Below the pieces are notes generated by a model that saw only the letters and a program-made list of their open reading frames with translations, had not been told where the DNA came from and did no database searches. From Cordylochernes scorpioides (lineage: Eukaryota; Arthropoda; Arachnida; Pseudoscorpiones; Chernetidae): a DNA stretch of 64,000 bases. Each line of letters opens with the position of its first letter. Positions within the stretch are counted from its first letter, which is position 1. The DNA is taken from the NCBI GenBank assembly GCA_030710605.1, contig CP092876.1, forward strand, positions 66,340,115 to 66,404,114. The letters run 5' to 3'. A program made the position numbers and the translations under genes. Below, piece after piece: positions 33,180 through 42,963 of this stretch.

Positions 33180-33510
33180 TGTGTGGAATGGTGGAGATCC
33201 ATTATTCCGGACCGCAGCCCAGGCAGCCCAGACAGCTCAAGTGTCGACTGTAAACATGCCGGCGGTGCCAGCCGCCAACATAAACATTAGAACACGGCTG
33301 GTTTTGCTACCCACCAGTCGCGTGTTTTCCTCTGTCCTCTTAATATGTATTAAATAAAGTTAGTTAGAAGGAGATTTTTACCCCCTCCTTTCTGCTATTT
33401 AGTGATCTTATTTAAATCCTTGCAACAGCCTACAAAGAATCATCACAGCGAATTCTTCTACCGAATCTCGCTCAGTGTTTTGTGAACCGACTACCCTACA
33501 TTTCTACACA
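33180..33510 (+). repeat. BEL/Pao 5' LTR
   Basis: 331 bp, begins TGTGTGGAATGG and ends CTACACA. Contains aataaag (33353-33359), a polyadenylation-like signal. It abuts the 5S-derived sequence. Confidence 0.93.
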
Positions 33511-33633
33511 AAGTGGCGTCCCCGGGTGGGCTTCTGACAAGGCAAGATCAAGTGGATTAACGGCGGAGTACAAATTCAAGACTTAAGATAAGTACCTTTT
33601 GTTTTACCCTCTGTTTATAGTGTTTTTTGAAAA

Positions 33634-34068
33634 ATGGAAATTTTAAAAAGACATAGAAATTTACTTAGAAAGCGACTAACTCGCAGCTTGAAGACGACAG
33701 AAGAGTTTCTGTCAGGTACTCCACCGATACCAGTAGAGGACATTGAATATAATAGAGAGATCATTGAAGAAACTCACGGTGAGCTTCTTGTTATCCAAAG
33801 CAAGATAAGAGACTTCATGCTAACTTCAGACGTTAGCGAAGAGGAACTAGAGCAAGACGATGAGGAAGCCTTGCAATATACCCTGAGATATAAGAGGATA
33901 TATAAAAAATGTCTCGCTCTTGTTGAACCCAGGATCACTGCATCCAGTCCCACGACCAGTGAAGTGAGCTTCGCTTCTAGCTCACACCATAGAACTGTAA
34001 AACTACCCAAGATAGAATTAAAGAAGTTTACAGGAGATTTGGTTCAAATATTTAAACAATCGTTGTAA
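33634..34068 (+). CDS. BEL/Pao Gag N-terminal part (cut by LINE insertion)
   Basis: Starts at ATG 33634 about 120 bp after the LTR. The N-terminal ~110 residues are charged and helical (MEILKRHRNLLRKRLTRSL, then acidic EEELEQDDEEALQ), followed by a Ser/Thr-rich linker and KLPKIELKKFTG, the usual entry to the BEL/Pao Gag core. The frame then runs into the inserted LINE and stops at 34068 after ~11 foreign residues. The remainder is at 34868-39902 in register once the insert is removed. Confidence 0.85.
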   Translation: MEILKRHRNLLRKRLTRSLKTTEEFLSGTPPIPVEDIEYNREIIEETHGELLVIQSKIRDFMLTSDVSEEELEQDDEEALQYTLRYKRIYKKCLALVEPRITASSPTTSEVSFASSSHHRTVKLPKIELKKFTGDLVQIFKQSL

Positions 34069-34867
34069 ACAAAAACTGAACTCCATGCAGTACCAGATCA
34101 TTTTATGGGCAGTTAGAGCATACAAAACCACTTCATCAAACTGTGTGCATAGCTTGGCAAAAATTCCACTCCTAACAGATTATATAGAATCCAGAATAAT
34201 CAAATTTGATCTAGCTCAAATGTCCATTGAAGATCTAATTACTTACGAACCCCATGCTCCAAGTATAGTCAAATCATTCTTACACGCAAAAATGAATGAA
34301 ATTTTTGAGAACACTAATGAAATTTTCAGAAGCTTTTTCGTATTAGGAATTCCAAGATTTTTCCGTCCAAATTTTTATAATATCCAATTCATTACAGATC
34401 ATGGCAATTTTGGGAAATTTTTGGCAACTATCGGCGCCGTGAAGGAACCAGGATGCTTCTGCGGAGGTGAAATTCAAGACGCGAGACATCTACTTCTGGA
34501 GTGCCCAATTTTCCGGGATTTTAGGGAAAATAGATTTGGTCGTATTGGACAGCTTGATGAATTTGTAGACAAAAAAGAAAAGTATAAAAATTTTGATCAA
34601 TTTTGTAAATACATATACAACTTTCTCTTGAATTGGAAAAAAGAGAAGGAATCTTAGAAAAAAAAAAAAGAACTGCGATGCTTGCTCTGTGTGTTTTGCT
34701 TTGTTGTTTGTTTTTCTCTTTGGACAATTTTCTTTAGTTAATTTATGTAAAATAATGAATTGAACAGGATTGTATATAGCCGAATTGCTGTAATGCAGTG
34801 AAATGTATTGGCGCAAATATCCCTGAGTTTGGGATATCGCGTTTCATGATGTTAATAAAGTTAATAA
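34038..34867 (+). mobile_element. 5'-truncated LINE inserted in the BEL/Pao gag
   Basis: An 830-bp insert flanked by a perfect 33-bp target duplication (34005-34037 and 34868-34900, starting acccaagatagaatt). It ends in a short repeated tail (gttaataaagttaataa) typical of target-primed LINE insertion, and contains only the end of an ORF2 plus the 3' UTR. Confidence 0.93.
34085..34657 (+). pseudogene. LINE ORF2 C-terminus
   Basis: A 190-aa reading that ends with the CCHC finger (CFCGGEIQDARHLLLEC) found at the C-terminus of R1/Jockey-group ORF2 proteins, followed by a Lys/Glu-rich tail. The upstream part (LLTDYIESRIIKFD) fits the region after the RT. The RT itself is lost through 5' truncation. 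It is not the same family as the LINE at 44030. Confidence 0.8.
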
Positions 34868-34913
34868 ACCCAAGATAGAATTAAAGAAGTTTACAGGAGA
34901 AATAAAAGATTGG

Positions 34914-37900
34914 TTGGGATGGTGGGCACAGTTCAACAAGATACATGTCGATCCCACTTTAGAAGACAGCGACAAGTTTCAATATCTTGTGCAGTCTATG
35001 TCGCCGGGAACCAGAGCTAGTAAACTGGTTGATAGTTACCCCCTGACTGCCGAGAATTACCCCAAAGTTATAGAAACTTTGACAGAAAGATTTGGAAGGC
35101 CTGAACTGTTGCAACAAGTCTATGTCAGGGACCTTATTCGCCTTATGCTCGATTGCTCCTCCAGACAACAGTTGAAGGTGACTTCGTTTTATGATGAGTT
35201 GGTGACTCATTTGAGAGCATTGGAATCCTTAAATATTGAGGCCAGACAGATGTCTGTATTTATATTTCCAATGATTGAGGCATGTCTCTCAGAGGAACTC
35301 ATGAAGGCTTGGCAAAGAAGCCCCCTCCATGATGTCAAGATTGATGCTAATGATTCGACTCAAACTAGAGTTGATCTAATTATGGAGTTTCTCCAAAAGG
35401 AAGCTGCAGCAGAACAAGACAGAGCCTTAGCTGGATCCAAGTTTGGACTTAGATCTCTGAAACAAGATAGAAACGTGGGCAGACAATCACATCCTGCTAA
35501 GATACCTACGGCCTCTGGACTCTTTGCTGGACGTGCCCAGAATTGCATCTTTTGTAATAAAGATAATAAAAACACAGAATGTCTTGCTGCGCGCAGAATG
35601 AGCATTAAAGAAAGAAGAGAGCGTATTAAAAACGCTAAATGTTGTTTCTCCTGCCTCCAACCAGGTCATATCTCTTCTAATTGTAGAAGGCGCATAACTG
35701 GATGTAATCGATGTAAGAAGAAGCACCTTGATATTTTATGCCCTCTTAATGCTCCTGCACGAGAGTCAGCGGATGAAGACAAGGAACAGGTGGAAGACTG
35801 TGACGCTTCTCCTACAGTTGAAAACGGAGTTTCATTCTCCGGTCTTAGCGCTTCGTCTCTGATTTTGCTACAGACTCTGAAGATTAAAGTCGAAGGTGCG
35901 ACTTCGGCGAAAGTAGTGCGTGCCCTCCTTGACACAGGTTCCCAACGATCCTATATTTTGTCTAAAACTGCCCAGGATCTCGGACTATCTCCCATTGGCC
36001 AGGAATCACTTAAACATGTGGTGTTTGGAGGTCATACTAGTGAAAGTGTCCACCAAGAATACAGAGTCAATTTGGGTCATGCATCGGGGAATTTTAAGAT
36101 GGTAGCGAAGCTTCTTGACCAACAAAAAATCTGTGGTAACCTACCAAGATTGAGCCGCGGGCCATGGTTGAAAGAACTCAAAGCCCGCAGAATCTGGGTT
36201 CCTGATATTGGAAAGGATGACATGGAAATTGAAATACTTCTAGGATGCGATGTATTGGGATCTATTTTCATGATGAAATCTTGTATGTTGTCAAATGGCT
36301 TGACTGCGTCGCAGACGCGTTTCGGATGGACTTTAATGGGAGAATGTCAGCCAGGTAGTGACGTTTCACTCGCTCATCATGTTACAACGATGACAATTTC
36401 GGAGAGCAGTATAACTAATCTGTGGAATCTCGATGTTCTTGACATTATGGATCCTATTGAGGTTAAACAGAGAGATCAGAGAGACGCACTGGCGCGTCGA
36501 CATTTTCTAAAAACAGTCCAACATTCTGTCTCTGGAAGATATGTTGTTTCCCTCCCGTGGACTGTAGAGAAAGCTAAAATCGCGGACAACAGGGAGGTTG
36601 CTATGAAGAGATTAGAACAGACGACTAAGAAATTAATCTCTTTGAATCTTTATGAGGACTATGATGATATTTTCCGAGGCTGGTTGGATGATGGGATAAT
36701 TGAGAAAGTCCCAGCTGAACAACACGACGCTGAGGCCTTCTACCTGCCTCATCGTCCTGTGGTGAAACTCTCCAGTGGGACTACGCCTATCAGGCCTGTC
36801 TTTGATGCTTCTAGCAAGGTCTATAGATCCCCATCTTTAAATGACTGTCTTGAAAAGGGACCTAACCTCATAGAGATGATTCCCAACCTTATGCTAAGGT
36901 TTAGAAATGGCAAGTTTGGTGTCGTGGCAGACATTAAGAAAGCGTTTCTTCAGATTGAGGTGAATGAAAGGGACAGAGATTACCTGCGTTTTCTGTGGTA
37001 TTCCCAAAATGGAGAAAAGACAGAAGTATTCCGACATAGACGTGTTGTTTTCGGTGTTAACTGTAGTCCTTTCATTTTGGGGGCAGTAATAGAATACCAC
37101 CTGTCTAATGTTCGACCTGAACATAAACCGTTAGCTCAGAGGTTGCAGAAATCCTTTTATGTGGACAATTTAGTCACAAGCGTGAACTCTTTTGAAGAGT
37201 TAAAAGATCTCAAATTGACCGCAACGTCCATCATGGATAATGCTAGGTTGGAGCTAAGCCGTTGGGAGCATAGCCTGGACATGGCCTCCGATACTTACCC
37301 CTTTGAAAGAGCAGAGATATCTAAAGTGCTTGGTGTATGTTGGGATAAAAGGGAAGATTGTTTGTCATGTGAAATTCCCGTAGCCATACCCCCCAAGATA
37401 ACCAAAAGGAGTATCCTGTCCTGCTTAGCTCAGATATATGACCCTATTGGATTTCTGAACCCAATATTAATAAAGCCTAAAATTATATTGCAAAAAGCCT
37501 GGACTCTAAAGTTGGCATGGGACGATGAATTGGACCGTCACTACAAGGATGAACTAAGCCTATGGTTCGACGACCTTCAGCTGCACAAAGGAATGGCAAT
37601 TCCTAGGAATTTCAATCCATTGATGGTACCGCAGAAGGACTGGCAGATACACACGTTTGTTGATGCTAGTAGTGAAGCTTATGCTGCTGTGGTCTTCCTT
37701 CGGACTCGGGTTGGTGACAAAGTTGAAGTGCATATGATGGCGGCTAAGTCTCGAGTCGCTCCTCTCAAGAGACCTACGATACCAAGACTTGAACTTTTAG
37801 CCTGTGTTGTAGGAGCACGATTAAACAAGATGATCTTTGAAGCTCTAGAGTTAAAAGATATCAAAAATGTATTCTGGTCTGATGCCACAACAGCCCTCGC

Positions 37901-39902
37901 TTGGATAAAACGCGATGATCAGTGGGGTACCTTTGTCGGGAATCGCGTGAAAGAGATATGCAGACTTAGTGATCCTGGAGATTGGAGATATGTTCCTAGC
38001 GAGTGCAATCCAGCTGATTTACCCTCCAGAGGATGTAGCCTCTCCCGACTGATACAGTCTAGATGGTGGGAGGGCCCTTCCTGGTTAAAACTCTGCGAAG
38101 AATTTTGGCCTTCCAGGTATAAAGACCTGAATGAAGAAGAAATCTGTGCGGAAAGAAAGAAAATTGCTGTTGTGACAACAGTTAAGAGTACCGATCATTG
38201 GTACATGAAATATTTCTCCTCGTTCATAAAAAATGTGCGGATGATGGCGTGGATTAGAAGGTTCATCAACAACCTCCGATCTTCAACGAAAGTAAAGGGC
38301 GAACTTTCTGTGAAGGAGATCGATGAAGCGGAGCTGGCGCTTTTGAAATTAGTTCAGGCCGAGTGTTTCCCTAGCCACTCTATACCTGGTCTGAAGGTAT
38401 GTGAAGTAGAAGGAATCCTGCGTGTGAAAACAAAATTGATTTACAGCTGCGACGAATATGGCTTCCGTTTGCCAGTACTATTACTTGGGACTCATCCGTT
38501 GATTGAACAAATGATATGTGATTCACACGTTGAGAATTGCCACGCTGGTGTACAATTTTTGATGAACAAACTTCGGGAAAAATATTGGATAGTAAAAGCG
38601 AGACAGACCATTAAGAAAATAGTGAGAAGATGTGTCACATGTCGCCGCTTCTCCGCTAAACCCGTTGTGGTGGAAGACGCTCCATTACCTGCCACTCGAG
38701 TACATAATGCCAAGGTATTCGAGGTGGTAGGGATTGATCTGGCGGGCCCGCTCTATCTGAAAGATCAGACCAAGACCTGGGTTGTTCTCTTCACCTGTGC
38801 TGTGTACCGCTGTGTACATTTGGAACTGGTAATATCTCTCAGCACAGAAGATTTCCTAATGGCCCTGGAGAGATTCATCAAGAGACGAGGACGTCCATCC
38901 ACCATCTTCAGCGACAACGGAACAAATTTTGTAGGAGCCAATAACTTCTTTAAAAAGATTGACTGGGAACGCGTTTCTAACGACGGGAAAGTGAAACGTA
39001 TTGAATGGAAATTCATCCCGCCCACTGCTGCCTGGTGGGGTGGATGGTGGGAGAGATTGATTCGTTCCCTCAAAAAAATACTAAAAAGAATGCTTGGAAC
39101 ATCAACATTAACATATCAACAATTGATGACCCTGCTGTGTCATGCAGAGGCAGTGATGAATGGAAGGCCCATGACTTATGTCAGCGACGATCCGAATGAT
39201 CTTGTGACAATATCACCTTCCATGTTTCTACAAGAACAGACAGATGTCGAGTTTCCCGAGTGCCAGAATATGGGATCTAATCCAACGACACAGAAACTGC
39301 GCTATTTGAGCAAGCTGAGGGAGGAGTTGAAATCACGATTCAGGAAGGAATATTTGTCCCTCCTGGTCCAGAGAAACAGACGCATTTACAATCCAACACT
39401 CCAGGCTGGGGATGTTGTCCTAGTTGGTATGGACAATAAAAAGCGTAACTTCTGGCCATTAGCAGTGATCGAGGAGATATTATTTGGAAGAGATGGAGTG
39501 AATAGATTAGTGAAGGTGAAAACCGCAGTAGGAACCTTCCTAAGACCTATTCAGAAAATATATCCCTTGGAAATATCATCAACAGCAGCTTCTTCGCGTT
39601 TGCTGAACGATAAAGAGAAAACTGCAAAAATACAGACTAGATCGGGAAGAACCATTTGTAAACCCAACCGATTGGACGATTATTTGTGTTTTTCTGTGTG
39701 CCTAGATAAAAACAGGTGGGAGTGTGTGTGGAATGGTGGAGATCCATTATTCCGGACCGCAGCCCAGGCAGCCCAGACAGCTCAAGTGTCGACTGTAAAC
39801 ATGCCGGCGGTGCCAGCCGCCAACATAAACATTAGAACACGGCTGGTTTTGCTACCCACCAGTCGCGTGTTTTCCTCTGTCCTCTTAATATGTATTAAAT
39901 AA
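34914..39902 (+). CDS. BEL/Pao Gag-Pol polyprotein, main part
   Basis: Coding continues from 34868; the first Met is at 34914 (1662 aa). In order: Gag core (WWAQFNKIHVDPTLEDSDKF), zinc knuckle CCFSCLQPGHISSNC (~residues 245-260), aspartic protease LLDTGSQRSYIL (~337-348), and reverse transcriptase with VADIKKAFLQIE and the active site YVDN (~749). An RNase H-like domain follows (TFVDASSEAYAAV, ~914; VFWSDATTALAWI). The integrase has an HHCC zinc motif (HVENCHAGVQ...CVTC, ~1203-1245), catalytic Asp in GIDLAGPL (~1273), Asp in FSDNGTNF (~1332) and Glu in WWERLIRSLKK (~1379). A C-terminal domain (AGDVVLVGMDNKKRNFWPL) follows. No internal stop or frameshift. The frame runs past the right LTR boundary and stops inside the LTR at 39902. 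No envelope gene is seen. Confidence 0.93.
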   Translation: MGWWAQFNKIHVDPTLEDSDKFQYLVQSMSPGTRASKLVDSYPLTAENYPKVIETLTERFGRPELLQQVYVRDLIRLMLDCSSRQQLKVTSFYDELVTHLRALESLNIEARQMSVFIFPMIEACLSEELMKAWQRSPLHDVKIDANDSTQTRVDLIMEFLQKEAAAEQDRALAGSKFGLRSLKQDRNVGRQSHPAKIPTASGLFAGRAQNCIFCNKDNKNTECLAARRMSIKERRERIKNAKCCFSCLQPGHISSNCRRRITGCNRCKKKHLDILCPLNAPARESADEDKEQVEDCDASPTVENGVSFSGLSASSLILLQTLKIKVEGATSAKVVRALLDTGSQRSYILSKTAQDLGLSPIGQESLKHVVFGGHTSESVHQEYRVNLGHASGNFKMVAKLLDQQKICGNLPRLSRGPWLKELKARRIWVPDIGKDDMEIEILLGCDVLGSIFMMKSCMLSNGLTASQTRFGWTLMGECQPGSDVSLAHHVTTMTISESSITNLWNLDVLDIMDPIEVKQRDQRDALARRHFLKTVQHSVSGRYVVSLPWTVEKAKIADNREVAMKRLEQTTKKLISLNLYEDYDDIFRGWLDDGIIEKVPAEQHDAEAFYLPHRPVVKLSSGTTPIRPVFDASSKVYRSPSLNDCLEKGPNLIEMIPNLMLRFRNGKFGVVADIKKAFLQIEVNERDRDYLRFLWYSQNGEKTEVFRHRRVVFGVNCSPFILGAVIEYHLSNVRPEHKPLAQRLQKSFYVDNLVTSVNSFEELKDLKLTATSIMDNARLELSRWEHSLDMASDTYPFERAEISKVLGVCWDKREDCLSCEIPVAIPPKITKRSILSCLAQIYDPIGFLNPILIKPKIILQKAWTLKLAWDDELDRHYKDELSLWFDDLQLHKGMAIPRNFNPLMVPQKDWQIHTFVDASSEAYAAVVFLRTRVGDKVEVHMMAAKSRVAPLKRPTIPRLELLACVVGARLNKMIFEALELKDIKNVFWSDATTALAWIKRDDQWGTFVGNRVKEICRLSDPGDWRYVPSECNPADLPSRGCSLSRLIQSRWWEGPSWLKLCEEFWPSRYKDLNEEEICAERKKIAVVTTVKSTDHWYMKYFSSFIKNVRMMAWIRRFINNLRSSTKVKGELSVKEIDEAELALLKLVQAECFPSHSIPGLKVCEVEGILRVKTKLIYSCDEYGFRLPVLLLGTHPLIEQMICDSHVENCHAGVQFLMNKLREKYWIVKARQTIKKIVRRCVTCRRFSAKPVVVEDAPLPATRVHNAKVFEVVGIDLAGPLYLKDQTKTWVVLFTCAVYRCVHLELVISLSTEDFLMALERFIKRRGRPSTIFSDNGTNFVGANNFFKKIDWERVSNDGKVKRIEWKFIPPTAAWWGGWWERLIRSLKKILKRMLGTSTLTYQQLMTLLCHAEAVMNGRPMTYVSDDPNDLVTISPSMFLQEQTDVEFPECQNMGSNPTTQKLRYLSKLREELKSRFRKEYLSLLVQRNRRIYNPTLQAGDVVLVGMDNKKRNFWPLAVIEEILFGRDGVNRLVKVKTAVGTFLRPIQKIYPLEISSTAASSRLLNDKEKTAKIQTRSGRTICKPNRLDDYLCFSVCLDKNRWECVWNGGDPLFRTAAQAAQTAQVSTVNMPAVPAANINIRTRLVLLPTSRVFSSVLLICIK

Positions 39903-40055
39903 AGTTAGTTAGAAGGAGATTTTTACCCCCTCCTTTCTGCTATTTAGTGATCTTATTTAAATCCTTGCAACAGCCTACAAAGAATCATCACAGCGAATTC
40001 TTCTACCGAATCTCGCTCAGTGTTTTGTGAACCGACTACCCTACATTTCTACACA
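39725..40055 (+). repeat. BEL/Pao 3' LTR
   Basis: 331 bp, matching the 5' LTR base for base by eye. It encodes the last ~59 residues of the polyprotein reading frame. Confidence 0.93.
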
Positions 40056-40075
40056 GTAGGCTAATACCTTTTATA
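40056..40075 (+). pseudogene. 3' end of the split 5S-derived sequence
   Basis: gtaggct completes the 5S 3' end and is followed by aataccTTTT, a Pol III terminator-like run. The gtagg is the second copy of the BEL/Pao target duplication. Confidence 0.75.
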
Positions 40076-40722
40076 TTAGCTGGACTGACAGCGTTAAATA
40101 TCTCGGAGTTACCTTAGACTCCAAGTTGAAATTCAACATACATGTCAAAAATATCATAAAGAAAGCAAAAATCGCAAAAATAACATTACCAAGCCTGTTC
40201 AACTATAGAAGCAAATTGACTACAAAACAAAAGTTTACTCTATACAGAAGTCGTATCCTACCGATAGTAACATAGGCACTCCCAGTTTGGTGCAAATATA
40301 TTACAGCCACAGACAAAAATAGGATAAACGCATTCATGAGAATCTGCCTTCGGACAAGTATAGGAGCTCCATTCAACCTATCAAACAAGATACTGAAGGA
40401 GGACTTGAACCAACCCGATCTAGAATATATGTACCAAACTTCCGTTAAGAAATTATACCTTCAAATGCAAAATTCAAATAATCTAACCATACAAGATATT
40501 CTACAAAATAAAGGAGATATCAATCCCCGATTCCAACGACCCGGCCCTGACACTTAGTCAAGAGCTCATCGCCCAACAGCTTCCCTCCTGCAAGGCCTAG
40601 GGGGACCACCTCTACTTCACCAACTCGCCATGTGTAAATAGCCAGGACAAGGTGACTCGCGAGCTGTGCTCGAATGTAACACCTGTAAATTGAGACGAAA
40701 TAAATAAATAAATAAAATAATT
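40076..40722 (+). mobile_element. 5'-truncated Jockey-like LINE
   Basis: Contains the post-palm RT region (WTDSVKYLGVTLDSKLKF) and the C-terminal part to a stop at 40557 (NRINAFMRICLRTSIGAPF), with an in-frame stop near 40273. The 3' UTR (ccaactcgcc...aggacaaggtgactcgc) ends in an (AAAT)n tail. A second, minus-strand copy is at 61500-62445. Confidence 0.8.
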
Positions 40723-41248
40723 GATTATTATATATTGTCGCGCTTGTCCCCACCGGTTCTTCGCGACTACGCACTTCTTCCGTCGTGGATCACATACCCA
40801 GGCTCCGTTGCTCTCCTTTGCAGCCCTACCCTGCAGACCTCCGAGAACCACCACTCAGATGGATCTCCTTTCCTCTGGCAGTATCTCTCGGACTTACCAC
40901 TGCTGAGGGGACACGAGAGACTTAACATAAGAGTAGCGACTGTGGTGGCGGCGAGAGAGTCACAACAGCAGCAAACGGTATCAAGACTTCTAACACTCCT
41001 CCTTTTTATTATTATTATCATCATCTATAAACCACACACATTAGATATAACTCGAATAACAATTAACAGGTATTTACACTACTTTACATCCCAGGGCTAA
41101 TATCAACGGACATTTATACTCATTTGCCCCTGGAAACAGGACCACAGCAGTCGGCGATTCCCAAACAAGTTCCAGGCGGGAAATAGGTGAAAGCGCAATC
41201 TATTGGCGGAGTTTGTAGGTGTTTTTTAGGCTCATATACACAACAATA
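40723..41248. other. Unassigned, GC-richer segment
   Basis: GC-richer than its surroundings from 40735 to about 40990, with ttattattattatcatcatc after it, which could be the tail of another retroposon. No protein family recognised in any frame. Confidence 0.35.
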
Positions 41249-42173
41249 TACAAGATATGATCAAAAAGTTCGGGGAAAAATAAAAATTATCATCATAATC
41301 ACGAGACCCGTTCTACTTGAAAATATTTAGATCTTTTCGATATCTCAAATAATAAGATTTTATGATAATTAAAAAAAAAAAAGAAACAAAGGCACGGCGG
41401 GTTTTTTTACAATGGATCTTAAAACTGAACAAAGGGTATGCATAAAATTTTGTCAAAAATTAGGGAGAAAGGCGTCAGAAACATTTAAAATGTCGAAATG
41501 GGGCGTTCGAGTAGGCAGCTTTATCACTATCAAAAATGTTTAAGTGGTTTGCCCGTTTCAAATCTGGTAGAGAGTCAAGCCAAGATGACGCACGCCAGGG
41601 AAGACCTCCTTTGGAAAATGATTAAGAACTGACCCAAAAAATGGTGCTTTAATAAGGTAAAACACTAGGACAACGATCAGAAAACTAGTAAAAGAAACAG
41701 GGGCTTCATATGGAATGTGTCAAAAAATATTGACCGAGGATCTTGGACTTGAAAGAAAGTTTTCGAAATTTGTTCCAAAATATGCTTCATCACGATAACA
41801 CCCAAGCACACAGAGCTCTTTCCGTAGGTGCTTTTTTGACTAAAAATAGCATGTTGACAATGCCTCATCTCCCGTACTCGCCTGATTTAGCACCAAATGA
41901 CTTCTGTTCCTTTCCTAGAATGAAGTCAGTTCTAAAAGGACATAGATTTGATACCGTTAATGCCACAAAGGAAAATTCGCTGAGCGTTTTGAGGGGCATT
42001 ACTTCTAACGAATTTTCTGGGTGCTTCCGGAACTGGGAAGAAAGAATGAAACGCTGTATAGATTCCCTCTGACAGCTTTTTTAAGGTAGTTAACCTGGTG
42101 ACATTTTAAAAATATATTCATCTAATAAATATTTTATGACCCAATTCCTCGAATTTTATGATCATACCTTGTA
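41249..42173 (+). pseudogene. Internally deleted mariner (DD34D type)
   Basis: The ends are inverted (tacaagatatgatcaaaaag; rc of the right end tacaaggtatgatcataaa) next to TA. The N-terminus (MDLKTEQRVCIKFCQKLG, from 41413) is present. The C-terminal catalytic part has MLHHDNTQAHRA and YSPDLAPNDF, with 34 residues between the second and third Asp. The section encoding the first Asp is deleted, and several stops and shifts are present. Confidence 0.85.
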
Positions 42174-42179
42174 TATATA

Positions 42180-42963
42180 TGGTAATTTAAACCAACAACC
42201 CCATATTGTATGTAACTTATAATAAGATTTTAATGTTGTATAATAGAAACACATCTGTAAATGATTATACGTATTATTGACATGTGTCTTTACATCATCA
42301 TATGTAATGTAATTTGTACAAACTGAGGATAAATAAATAAAACTCTGTAATAGATTAAGAGTTGAGCTAAGCAAGAGATAGAAGTCATAACGTAAAAATC
42401 GAGATAGATTTAGAATTTCCACAACAAGGTCTAAAAATGGACCAGACCACCCACACGTCACATCTGGTGGAATGCAAAGCCTCCTCTCACACCTGGTGAC
42501 ATGCAAAGCCCCCTTTCTCAGAAACGGCCCCTGTCGCATAAGGCCCCCCGTCTTAACCTCTAAATACAGTCACTTTACAGTCACTTGACAGTGAGTGCAG
42601 CATCTGTGCGGGCCCACGTCGGTCGTACTTCATGTCAATCTCATCCATCATGTAGACTAGTAAGAAACCTTCTATCTCCCCATCTTTCGCTCCTAGCTCA
42701 ACTTTTATCTGTTCACGGAACTTTCTTAGTGCAACTGTGTCTTCGTTTTTTGTGTGGACAGCTTTCCACTCTGCCTCGACCACGACTGCCTGTACTCTGT
42801 GAGGACTTTTAAAAGACTTACAAGGTGCAGAGAGGTACTGGAAAACTCCCCATCCTGGCTGTTCCTCTCGTTTAACACAGTATAGCGAGAGTCAACACTT
42901 CATCATCACAAAGTTAGTCGACAAGATTCTATACAAGAGGCTACCAGACCTCAACTTATTACA
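42180..42963 (-). repeat. Solo LTR of the compound-element family
   Basis: 784 bp, inverted relative to the LTRs at 5451-16888. It has the same TG...CA ends and TATA-type flanks (tatata on both sides). It carries only one of the two ~48-bp tandem units and several substitutions, so it is a more diverged copy. It sits a few bases beyond the right end of the mariner remnant. Confidence 0.85.

Larger units (their letters stand above)
33180..40055 (+). mobile_element. BEL/Pao LTR retrotransposon, very young
   Basis: Two 331-bp LTRs (33180-33510 and 39725-40055; TG...CA) are identical as I read them. The target duplication gtagg (33175-33179 and 40056-40060) lies within the 5S-derived sequence. 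A TGG-starting primer-site candidate (tggcgtccccgggtggg, 33514-33530) follows the left LTR after 3 nt. A purine-rich stretch (aaaaacaggtgggag) precedes the right LTR. One polyprotein frame is present, split by a LINE insertion at 34038-34867. Removing the insert and one target copy (863 bp) leaves a continuous frame of about 1801 codons from 33634 to 39902. Confidence 0.95.

Noticed and set aside
34490-34816. Minus-strand frame over the inserted LINE 3' end
   Set aside because: Antisense of the LINE ORF2 C-terminus and A-rich UTR, low complexity.
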